A stretch of 64,000 nucleotides of DNA, taken from contig CAICTM010000391.1 of assembly GCA_903772945.1 (NCBI GenBank), positions 1-64,000 of the forward strand. Reading direction: 5' to 3'. The translations under genes were made by a program, and so were the position numbers. Under the pieces are notes generated by a model, which made no database searches, had not been told where the DNA came from, and saw only the letters and a list, made by a program, of their open reading frames with translations. Below are positions 10,092 through 18,324 of this stretch, piece after piece. This stretch comes from Seminavis robusta (lineage: Eukaryota; Bacillariophyta; Bacillariophyceae; Naviculales; Naviculaceae). How positions within the stretch are numbered: position 1 is the first letter of the stretch; each line of letters opens with the position of its first letter.

Positions 10092-13000
10092 ATGGAACAA
10101 TCTCACAATAATACTAGTAATACTAACCGACGGACCATGGCACCCAACCCTTTTCAAACGATCGCCAACATGGATGTTGTGCTGAATCGCGATGGCAGTT
10201 CTCGGGCAGAAGGATCGTCGAATCCGTCGGGAGAAGCCGTGACGCTGGCGACGTCTGGCAAAATGGGCCGAGACGCAGACAGCGTCATGCGGCATGTGTC
10301 GAGTGTGGCGGGTCCCAAAACCTATCAGGATGATGTCGCTTCTTCTGTGGGATCCTATGCCCCCACCTTGGCGACGAATAAACATCATGCTGGTCTTCTT
10401 CGAGACAGCAGCACTAACAACCACTCGTCGATCATGGACTGTTCCAACCGGGCACGGGTATCCGACTCGGCCAGGATGGCGGCAGCGGCCAATCTAGCCA
10501 CGGCGGCGATGAAGGATCAAAGCGAGAAGGAAGACGAGAGTGTCAATTGGAATGATGGAGTGTCATCGGTTGGTTCCTTCGCACCCACTTTGGCCAAGTT
10601 GCATTCCAGCAAGGCATCCTTGGCAAGCACCCATGTGGGAAGAGAAGAAGACAATAGTAGCAGAGACGAAAATAGCAGAGAAGACAAAGTTGAAAAGGAG
10701 CTTACCGACAGCAATTTAAGTATTGAATATTCGGATAGTACCGACCAGAATACTGCAAAACGCAGCATGGGTCGGGAAGCCAACAGCTACAATGAAGATG
10801 ACATGATTTCATCGGTGGGTTCCTTCGCCCCAACGTTGGCCAATAAGTCAACCGCGGGCGGAAAAACTGCGGCAACCAAAGAACTGAACGACGATTCGTT
10901 CCACCTGCAACAAGAGCAGGAAAAGAAGCAGTTCCCGTCTTCTTATAGTGTGGTATCTTCGGTGGGGTCCTTTGCTCCTACATTGGCCACCAAGGGCACC
11001 GTCAAAACCCTCAAGAATCAGTGCATTGGGGTGGATGGCCGCCATGCGGATGATTATGACGATGGAGTTTCGTCCATTGGCATGTCCAAGGCTCCCACGT
11101 TGGCCACACATCGCTCCAAGTTCACATCCACTCCCAGCACTGCCTTTAAGCACAAGGATGTCAGGGTGGAAGACGACGAGGTTTCCGCGGATTATTCCGC
11201 CTTGGGGTCTCGAGCGCCAACGCTCAGTGGAAAGAGCCCGGGTCGTCAGCCGTCGTCGATGCCAAAGAGTTCTCTCCGAAGCAGTAACACCAAGAAGAAG
11301 GAAACCAAAGAAGCAAAGGACGTGTTCAGTGCCGCTGACAGTGGACTGAGTTTTGACCACTATGCTTCTGACATGGCTCTGTTGGGGGGAGTCTTGGGAC
11401 GTGAGAATCTCAAGAGTGGTCTGGAAGACGTTGTTGGATCCTTTTTGCGAAAAGGTGCCATTGCAGGGTTTTGCCTCTGGCTGTTTCTTCTCGTTGTCAT
11501 TGTGTGTGTTGCACCGCTTAAATCCTATCAGTACATGAATGGACCAGAGCAGATTGCAAATGTGATTCTATTGACGCTTCTTCTGGTTGTGAACTTCAAT
11601 CGCATTGGCCCTTATCTGGTCAACGATCGAAACTACAACTTTTTGACAAGCGGAGCCATGATGGCATCTTGTGTCGTGCAGGCCGTTGCCATTTTTTCCG
11701 TTTTGGCCATGCTGATTCTCCCCACGCCAGTGATCATTGATCCTGTTGTTGGGGTCCGCTGCCATTTGGTCCGCTGGGCTGAGTGGACAGCTCTTTCCTT
11801 TGTCATGACATTTTTGACGGAAAGCATTGACTTGCCGTTGGAAGATGCCAGTGCCAAGCATGCCTGGTTCACCGCATCCATGATCGCCTTGAGTACTGTC
11901 TGCGGAGGCGTTCTCGGTTTCTGTCCCAACGTTGCATCGTGGTGGTTGGTCTTCTCCATCTCTTGTGCTCTATTCTCTGTGCTGTACTTGCGACTGCTTT
12001 GGAGGGGATTCAGACTGTTGCGAATGCCCAAAGCTGTCACAACATCGGACAAAGAAGACTACGAGAGAGCCAAATATGCTTTCAAGCTTCTTATTGTCTG
12101 TACTTGCATTTGGACTTTCTTGGTTGTGGCATGGACAGTGTGCGCTCTGGCTTACCAAATTGCAGAACCTGGAAGCTTCTGGGCCAACGATTGGCTCATT
12201 TTGGCCGTCGAGAACTTTTCAGAAGCCCTGTCAAAGATTGGGTACTTGAGTATTTTGCTGGAAGTTCATGAGCTGTTGTTTGATGATGTTTCACACACAG
12301 CACGAAGGCTGAGCGAGTTGCGCGCGTACATGTCAGCTGTATGGGATGCTTCTACCGACGTCGTAGTGATCTGCTCCAGTCACAACCATTTGGTCAATGC
12401 CGCAGTGTCTCCATCCTTTTTCCAGATGGAGAGTGCGTTTGGGTACTACAAGCCACTAAAGGAGAAACCAGGAAATATCAGTCATGAGCAGACCACCCTT
12501 GTCATGGAAGTCGACCCCTACGAGGGATCTTATCGAACTTACGAGATGAATCTTTCCAAACCAATGTCACGCCATGAAGCCGATGCAATGATGAAGAACA
12601 GCCGGAAGAAGGCTCGGATGGTGACACCGGTGTACGAGAAGAACCTCAAAGTGTTGTCTGATTTGGTTTGCGACGCCTGCGCCATTGCAGTCCCTGATGG
12701 TCAAAAGCAGTACGAGGTAATACAGGACTTTTATTGCCTCGACCAGTACCGCAATCAAGAAGTCTTGACCTGCCAGGCCAAGGTTGTCAAACTCAAGGAC
12801 AAAGCGTTCCTCATCGTTCTGCGCGATGTCACACCACGCCACTACATTGAAGAGAGCCCGGGAGAGGTCGAGAGTGCGCACATGGGTTCAAACGCAAGTG
12901 TTTCATACAGTATCGGTTCTCGAGTGAGTTCTCGGGCTAGCAGCTCTCGCTCCGGTCATAATCCAACCGCTCTGGCAACCCCTCTGGGCCTATCCTCAAC

Positions 13001-13520
13001 CCCGCTTGAGCTGGATTCAACCCCACTCGGTCTAGCCCCTGCTCAAGACGATTCAACCCCACTCGGTCTAGCCCCTGCTCAAGACGATTCCAACCACTCA
13101 ACCCCCCTGGGCCTTGCTCCTCCGGGTGATGACGATGACGTTGTTTTAAACAAGCACACTACCCCGCTTGGCCTAGATCCCAGTGTCGACGACAGTCATC
13201 GCACCAGGAGTACTGCGAAGCTGGACGAAAGCGCAACCCCGCTTGGTCTAGATCCCAATGTCGACGACAGTCATCGCACCAGGAGTACTACGAAGCTGGA
13301 CGAAAGCGCAAGTGGTGTCGAGGTCGTTATTGCCAGCCGTGGAGGACAAAACTTGTTTATTGCCAGCCGTGGTGGACAAGACGTGAGTGGTGGACAAGAC
13401 TTGGGTGTTGGAAAGGATACTGGTTCTGAAAAGTTACAGGAAGAGCCATTATTCGCCAAGGCGGGCGGAGATGTCACAGCGCGCTGTATGCCCAAGCAAC
13501 AGGTATGCATCATACAGTGA
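10092..13520 (+). CDS. Rhodopsin-like 8-TM domain fused to a PAS domain, with low-complexity ends
   Basis: A single frame of 1142 residues; an ATG at 10138 with a better context (ACCATGG) is an alternative start. Residues 1-440 are polar with six copies of SSVGSFAPTLA-like words. About eight membrane helices follow (455-735). Helix four has VRWAEWTALSF, like the microbial rhodopsin helix C block RYADW/RYAEW; Glu564 takes the place of the Schiff-base counterion. Helix seven has WTFLVVAW, like the helix F W-x-x-x-P-x-x-W block. The last helix reads SEALSKIGYLSILL, with Lys715 where retinal binds and Glu711 four residues before, as in BR Asp212. The extra N-terminal helix recalls enzyme rhodopsins. 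Residues about 745-920 look like PAS (VWDASTDVVVIC to LIVLRDVTPRHYIEE) with an insert. The tail carries seven TPLGL repeats. Probable light or redox sensor; assignment is from motif reading. Confidence 0.7.
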   Translation: MEQSHNNTSNTNRRTMAPNPFQTIANMDVVLNRDGSSRAEGSSNPSGEAVTLATSGKMGRDADSVMRHVSSVAGPKTYQDDVASSVGSYAPTLATNKHHAGLLRDSSTNNHSSIMDCSNRARVSDSARMAAAANLATAAMKDQSEKEDESVNWNDGVSSVGSFAPTLAKLHSSKASLASTHVGREEDNSSRDENSREDKVEKELTDSNLSIEYSDSTDQNTAKRSMGREANSYNEDDMISSVGSFAPTLANKSTAGGKTAATKELNDDSFHLQQEQEKKQFPSSYSVVSSVGSFAPTLATKGTVKTLKNQCIGVDGRHADDYDDGVSSIGMSKAPTLATHRSKFTSTPSTAFKHKDVRVEDDEVSADYSALGSRAPTLSGKSPGRQPSSMPKSSLRSSNTKKKETKEAKDVFSAADSGLSFDHYASDMALLGGVLGRENLKSGLEDVVGSFLRKGAIAGFCLWLFLLVVIVCVAPLKSYQYMNGPEQIANVILLTLLLVVNFNRIGPYLVNDRNYNFLTSGAMMASCVVQAVAIFSVLAMLILPTPVIIDPVVGVRCHLVRWAEWTALSFVMTFLTESIDLPLEDASAKHAWFTASMIALSTVCGGVLGFCPNVASWWLVFSISCALFSVLYLRLLWRGFRLLRMPKAVTTSDKEDYERAKYAFKLLIVCTCIWTFLVVAWTVCALAYQIAEPGSFWANDWLILAVENFSEALSKIGYLSILLEVHELLFDDVSHTARRLSELRAYMSAVWDASTDVVVICSSHNHLVNAAVSPSFFQMESAFGYYKPLKEKPGNISHEQTTLVMEVDPYEGSYRTYEMNLSKPMSRHEADAMMKNSRKKARMVTPVYEKNLKVLSDLVCDACAIAVPDGQKQYEVIQDFYCLDQYRNQEVLTCQAKVVKLKDKAFLIVLRDVTPRHYIEESPGEVESAHMGSNASVSYSIGSRVSSRASSSRSGHNPTALATPLGLSSTPLELDSTPLGLAPAQDDSTPLGLAPAQDDSNHSTPLGLAPPGDDDDVVLNKHTTPLGLDPSVDDSHRTRSTAKLDESATPLGLDPNVDDSHRTRSTTKLDESASGVEVVIASRGGQNLFIASRGGQDVSGGQDLGVGKDTGSEKLQEEPLFAKAGGDVTARCMPKQQVCIIQ
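12975..13310 (+). repeat. In-frame tandem repeats encoding TPLGL-x-P units
   Basis: About seven units such as STPLGLAPAQDD and ATPLGLDPNVDD. The last two units are long and nearly identical, sharing GTCGACGACAGTCATCGCAC, so they duplicated recently. Confidence 0.8.
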
Positions 13521-14043
13521 TTGGTTGTTTCGTCGGCTCCTTTGCCCGCCACAAGAGGTCTATCGAACCATCAAGCGAACTCAATCAATTATTGTTCTTT
13601 ATGTCAACGACACTGTCCATGGGTGTTTTGTTTTTAGCCTATGCAACCTGAAGAAGGGGAGGAAGACGGCAACGAGACAAAAAAGACGAAATAAATGAGC
13701 AGGCCAACACAACGACAGCGACAAACCAAAGAGCACGCACAGCACAAAGGAAGGGGGCACCTGCCGTACAAAAAACTTGATGAGAGGACACAAACTGAAA
13801 GAAGAGACACTCTCAAGCTATTTTTGATTTAGTAAATAAAGTGCATCACAGTCTTTGATGATAGTCTTCTGGATGACAACGTTGACGAGTGCGAATGCTC
13901 ACAAGTCTATCTAGATAGCCGGTCTTTAGGTTGAGCTTGCGCTGTGCATTGCATTCCTCCGCTGATGCCCAGCTGTCTTCTACCGTATGTGCATGCCGAA
14001 CGTTGGGTTCATCTCTTGGTTGGCTCCCCAGCGAGGGCAGACT
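13521..14043. other. Intergenic, convergent gene ends
   Basis: Between the rhodopsin-like gene and the minus-strand FKBP gene. A purine-rich tract (13650-13760) and AATAAA-like words near 13690 and 13834 may serve 3' end formation. No gene seen. Confidence 0.4.
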
Positions 14044-15051
14044 TCAATCATCGTCTTCTTCATTTTGCAGTTGTCGCACAGAATTCACCGACACAAGCTC
14101 GACCTCCCAAACAAGTGGAGTATTGGGTGGAATTCGGAACAACTTGTTGCCCTTTTGGCCATAGGCGAGATTGGGCGGGATCTCGATCACCCGCTGTTCT
14201 CCCGGACACATGTCGACGACCCCCTGGTCCACCCCTGGAAGCATATCACCACTGCCCAGCACCATTTGATAGGGACGTCCCGTCCCCCGAAATTCCGATG
14301 CATCGTATATAATTCCATCTGTACGTTGAAGACGTGCTGTATAGTTGATTTCCAAGACATCATCCCGACGACTCTTGATACGACAATTTTCGGCCTCTTT
14401 GACGACACGTCGAACGTAGGAATTGGACGCCGTGGAGGGTGTTGTTGTCGTTTCAGAGTTTTCAGTTTTACTGGTTTGCACCGCGACGGTGAGTGCATCT
14501 TGGGCCGTTAGAGCTTCTCCCAGCTCCCCATTGCTAGCATCTAGATTGTAAAACTGTAGTTCGATAGGATACGGTCCTTGTCTGATGCGATTCAGGACAG
14601 ACATGGCGTTGGGCCAATCCTTGAGTACCAATCCAGGTTGTAGCTTGAGATTGGGACGGTAAGTCAAGACTTGCTTGATGGCCACTACTTTTCGAGAGGG
14701 GCTTCCAATAGTCACCTCGTACAACACCAGGCCTGCCTTGTCCTCGGGTGTGTCCAATCGCAACACGACTGGAGGATCATCATACGCGGCGTTGCACAGT
14801 GGAGGTGTCGCTACTAGACCAGTGGAAGCCACAAGAACGAGATTCAAGATATCACGTCGACTGTTCCTACAGGGTGGCAAAGAAAGGTCGCGGTCTTCTG
14901 TCGGTGCAAGCGTTCGGCGGATAGAAGCATCAGGAAATGATAGCTGTGGCAAGGAAAAGGAACAAACTGATCCGATGGGAAGAAACAGAATGACGGTTCC
15001 CGCAAAGAGAAGACGAAACACTGTTGGATGTGGTGATTGGTGTTGCTTCAT
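14044..15051 (-). CDS. FKBP-type peptidyl-prolyl isomerase, predicted thylakoid lumen
   Basis: Starting at the ATG at 15051 the protein has 335 residues; the frame is open further upstream but without targeting sense. The N-terminus shows an ER signal (VFRLLFAGTVILFLPIGSVC) followed by SFSLPQ, a cleavage site of the diatom plastid type with Phe after the cut. A second signal, NSRRDILNLVLVASTG to CNAA, has twin arginines and an AxA-like cut, the mark of Tat import into the thylakoid lumen. The C-terminal 110 residues are an FKBP domain: VLGSGDMLPGVDQGV, CPGEQRVIEIPPNLAYG and IPPNTPLVWEVELV. It would fold or regulate lumenal proteins. The middle region (PPVVLRLDTPEDKAGLVLYE) is family-specific. 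Confidence 0.88.
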   Translation of the reverse strand: MKQHQSPHPTVFRLLFAGTVILFLPIGSVCSFSLPQLSFPDASIRRTLAPTEDRDLSLPPCRNSRRDILNLVLVASTGLVATPPLCNAAYDDPPVVLRLDTPEDKAGLVLYEVTIGSPSRKVVAIKQVLTYRPNLKLQPGLVLKDWPNAMSVLNRIRQGPYPIELQFYNLDASNGELGEALTAQDALTVAVQTSKTENSETTTTPSTASNSYVRRVVKEAENCRIKSRRDDVLEINYTARLQRTDGIIYDASEFRGTGRPYQMVLGSGDMLPGVDQGVVDMCPGEQRVIEIPPNLAYGQKGNKLFRIPPNTPLVWEVELVSVNSVRQLQNEEDDD

Positions 15052-15449
15052 CTTACTTTTGTGTTTTATGACTGACTTGGCCGATCTCTTTAGGTTCCAG
15101 CTTTTGGAGCTTGTTGGTGCTTTTGGATTTTTACTGATGACGTTGAAGGAGGATTGGATCCACGAATGGATCCGCGAGTAACGAGGAGCGAGGTGAGAGC
15201 ACCCAAAATGCCTCTGCACACACAACCGGCGGATGGAACGGAAATGAGCGATCCAACTAAACTCTCGCAAGGAACGCGAACGTCGTCATGATCAGTACGA
15301 TTGCTTTCTAAAGGAGAGCTTTACGCGGTGTTCGGTAACACAAGCAAGAGAAGACAACCATATCAACAAAACACTCAACAGCATCGAGTCGAGTGACAGT
15401 CTCAGTCAGTTCCTTTGTATCCCAACGCTGCACCTGCCCTTTCGACACA
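15052..15449. promoter_or_regulatory. Shared divergent promoter region of FKBP and Cys-rich genes
   Basis: The two genes start 398 bases apart and face away from each other, so both promoters should lie here. A small inverted repeat TGGATCCACGAATGGATCC is seen near 15157-15175. No TATA box is obvious. Confidence 0.4.
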
Positions 15450-16271
15450 ATGAGAGTTCCTAATTCAAGTTTGCTCTTGGCGCTCTTCCTCTTGACGCCC
15501 GACACAATCATCCCTTCCCACGCAACATCATCCCTTCGAGGTCTCCAAGGAAAACCTTGTTCGACAACCTTTGAATGTCCACAGCCTGCTTGTATCGCGT
15601 CTCCGTGTCCTGTAAATTATTGCGAGAATGGCGTCTGCGCCATTAACGTCGACGAGGAAGCTACTGTGCCCGGTGTGTCCGCCCCGTTGCCCCTGACGAG
15701 TTGCAGTGATGACACATCCTGCGCCCCAATCCAATGTTTAATTCCGCCATGCGATGAAAACAAATGCATCGGTGGCTACTGCACGCTCCAACCGGCAGAT
15801 CGAGAAGACGATATTCCAGAATCATCCGACAGCAATAACGCAACCATTACCACTGGTGGCATTCCCTGTGGACCAACAACTTGCACTGATGATCAAGTCT
15901 GCTGCAACGAGTCCTGCGGAATTTGTACGGATGAAGTTGGAGTTTGCACCGATCAGGTATGTGGTGGCGATGATGCAGATGGTGGAATACCCGATGGAGA
16001 GGAGGAAGGAGTTGCCTGTGGCACCACAACCTGCCAAGACGGTCAAGTTTGTTGCAATCCATCCTGTAGTATTTGTACCGAAGTGGGCGGTGCTTGTACG
16101 TTTCAATTGTGCCTCGATGGAGTTGATGGAATTGACAATTCTGTCGGTGATACGCCAGAAGATGATGGAAGCTGGATCACAGTTTCGCGTGGGGCATGCG
16201 ACTGTACAGAACTCTGCTCGGTTTGTCAAGTCAGGTTTGGTATTTGCATCAAACTCTATTGTTTCCCTTAA
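15450..16271 (+). CDS. Cys-rich secreted protein
   Basis: ATG at 15450 opens a signal peptide (SSLLLALFLLTPDTI). The mature part has modules C-STTFECPQPACIASPCP, CSDDTSCAPIQCLIPPC, and then three modules starting CGPTTCTDDQVCCNESC, CGTTTCQDGQVCCNPSC and CDCTELCSVC, each followed by C-T-x5-C. About 40 cysteines suggest a disulphide-rich extracellular or lumenal protein. Modules match those of the minus-strand gene at 6.9-8.2 kb, so the two are paralogues. Unlike that gene it is intact and lacks a hydrophobic C-terminus, so it is probably soluble. The second half resembles the four-disulphide modules seen in other algal secreted proteins; no enzyme function is evident. Confidence 0.75.
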   Translation: MRVPNSSLLLALFLLTPDTIIPSHATSSLRGLQGKPCSTTFECPQPACIASPCPVNYCENGVCAINVDEEATVPGVSAPLPLTSCSDDTSCAPIQCLIPPCDENKCIGGYCTLQPADREDDIPESSDSNNATITTGGIPCGPTTCTDDQVCCNESCGICTDEVGVCTDQVCGGDDADGGIPDGEEEGVACGTTTCQDGQVCCNPSCSICTEVGGACTFQLCLDGVDGIDNSVGDTPEDDGSWITVSRGACDCTELCSVCQVRFGICIKLYCFP

Positions 16272-17106
16272 GAAACAGCACAGCAGAAAGAGTTGAAGCA
16301 ATGCAAAAACAATCAACTGCATGAATGAATGTACTTGCTTTGGGTGTACATATACAATAAACAAATTTCATCTTGGATGGGTGGCCATGGTTATTTTGCA
16401 ACCGTAGAAAACAGCCAGGAGGCTGAGGTAGGCAACTTCCGTGCATGTAAGATTGTAGTTACATCGTATGCATTTGTTCCATGATGACACCGGTGTTACG
16501 GTGTTACAGCACAGGGGACAGAATTCAAGCAACCTGAAAACAATCAACTGCAGAAATGCACATCCTCGATTTGAGTGAACCAAATATAAATTTAATCCTA
16601 GTTAGATGGAGTAGGCCATGGCCGGGTTGCATCCATGAAAAATTGTAATCATGCATTTGATACATTATGACACCTGCAGACTGCACTGCACGACATACTA
16701 GTAGTACAGAGCTACCGTCGACTACCAGTACCGGTTGGATAATTAATTTTTCTTCATCGGAAGAGGCCAAGGGTAAAATGTCGTTCAGATCAAATCCAAG
16801 AGATGCAAAATCAAGGCCAACGCCATCACCGGGTTCCTACACGTACTTTGACAAAAAGGAACCAACATGATGTACGGTAAACCCTTTCACGTTGTGTAAC
16901 GCGATGGATAATCAAGCTTGCAGAAACAAAGGAAATCAAAATTTAACATAGCTGCAACGGTTAACCAGCAGGACGCAGGAAGGAACAAATGCAATAGAAG
17001 CAATTTTATCTGCAGACCAAGCGCTTAGTCTATATTATTTGGAATTGTCCGTTACCAGTGAATTAATCCCCGGCAAACCGTAATAGCGCACATAGTCTAC
17101 TAGCGG
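16272..17106. other. Intergenic with a diverged tandem duplication
   Basis: Two diverged copies of a block of about 200 bases lie at about 16278-16500 and 16508-16680. They share AACAATCAACTGCA, then GGCCATGG, then ATGCATTTG followed by ATGACACC in the same order. No coding sense. The rest of the spacer holds no gene. Confidence 0.5.
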
Positions 17107-17787
17107 CTAGTTGAAGGGTCCGTAGGAAGCGGGCATTGTGACATCCTTGGCAGCTAATTCGTCGTACCACTTTGCGACAGCTTCAAGACTTCGAACTTTC
17201 TTACGCACAGCCATAATGTTGTCGAGGCCTGAGTCAATTGCATCCAATGGCACGCCATCGAAAATGCCAGACGTCAAAGCACAGCAGCCTGCAAAGACGA
17301 ACAAGTCGGCTACCGTCAGAGAATCTCCCACTGCATGCCCGTTCTTGCCGTTGGCAGCAATGAACTTGTCCACTGCCTCCAACATGCCATAAACGACACC
17401 GCCCTTGGCCATAGATTTGGCACGAGCAGCTTCCTTCTCTTCTTGCGGGAGCCCCTGTCCCTGAGAATTGAGCTTGGGATTCATATCTTCACAGGCATCC
17501 ATCAGGGAATCGATCAACGCCGCTTTCAAAGGATCACTGGGATACAATCCAGTTTCTTTACCAACCAATCGAACAATAGTACGCGACTGTCCAATTTCGA
17601 CTCCGTTGGACAGCTTCAGGAGAGGCAAGGATCACCACGGAGTGCTGGGTTTGAGGTCCTTCCACTTACTAAACTCAATGCGATCGTCGTCGAATGGAAT
17701 GCCACCAATTGCCAGAGCCAATCGAGCCGCCTCCGCACGTCCAGCCAAAGGGAAGTACGTCAACTTGCAACCTTGAAGTAGCGTCAT
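17107..17787 (-). pseudogene. Glutathione S-transferase (sigma-like) with an in-frame TGA
   Basis: The frame from the ATG at 17787 gives MTLLQGCKLTYFPLAGRAEA, the thioredoxin-fold start of GSTs with the catalytic Tyr after LT. It continues IGGIPFDDDRIEF and PSTPW, then a TGA codon (complement of 17632-17634), then LPLLKLSNGVEIGQSRTI in the same frame with the Gln-Ser that binds glutathione. The C-terminal helical domain is complete (DSLTVADLFVFAGC) to the stop at 17107, 226 codons in all. The TGA replaces the Gly expected in S-T-P-F-G-Q-L-P; GGA to TGA is one base. It could be a nonsense mutation, one allele, or an error. Selenocysteine is unlikely because the site is not catalytic. Confidence 0.8.
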
Positions 17788-17921
17788 GGTATTCTTGAGC
17801 AAAATGGTTTCTGAAAATCGAATGGGGAGATATCTTTTCCTTTATTTTTGTGAGGGTGGATCTTTTCTCCTTTTTTTTTCTTTTCTCCTGGAGCTCGACG
17901 CGAATGCAGGATGATGCTGGA

Positions 17922-18324
17922 CCTCTGTGGAAACTCAAGTTGTGCTACTTTTCGTCTCCTAAATCCTTTTGATCGTCTCCTATTTAATGGATTTCGTCTC
18001 CTAAAAATAGGAGACGAAACGGATCGTCTCCTAAATCTTTTGTCTCCTCTTAAAACGTCTCCTATTTTCAACGGATCGTCTCCTATTCTCAACGGATCGT
18101 CTCCTAAGTGTACTATGTAAACTGTATGGTATCGTCTCCTAAATCTTTCGGATCGTCTCCTATTTCGAAATTTTCGTCTCCTAATTGTAATGTCTGCTAC
18201 TGAATCGTCTCTTAAATATAGGAGACGATTGCTTTCGTCTCTTAAATCATTTCGATCGTCTCCTATTCCTCGGTGTATCGTCTCTTAAGTATTTTGCCAC
18301 GAATGACGTTTCCACAGAGGTCCT
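17922..18324. mobile_element. Small element with 16-bp terminal inverted repeats, filled with TCGTCTCCTA motifs
   Basis: GGACCTCTGTGGAAAC begins at about 17922 and its reverse complement ends at about 18324, so about 400 bases are enclosed. Between them lie about 17 copies of TCGTCTCCTA or TCGTCTCTTA, mostly in one direction, with two reversed copies (TAGGAGACGA) that can pair with neighbours. There is no coding capacity. Terminal repeats of this length fit a non-autonomous DNA element (MITE-like or foldback), but I see no clear target-site duplication. It sits about 130 bases upstream of the GST start, so it may also affect that promoter. Confidence 0.6.

Noticed and set aside
17632-17634. 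Selenocysteine in the GST
   Set aside because: The TGA is at a Gly position outside the active site; no reason for Sec there.
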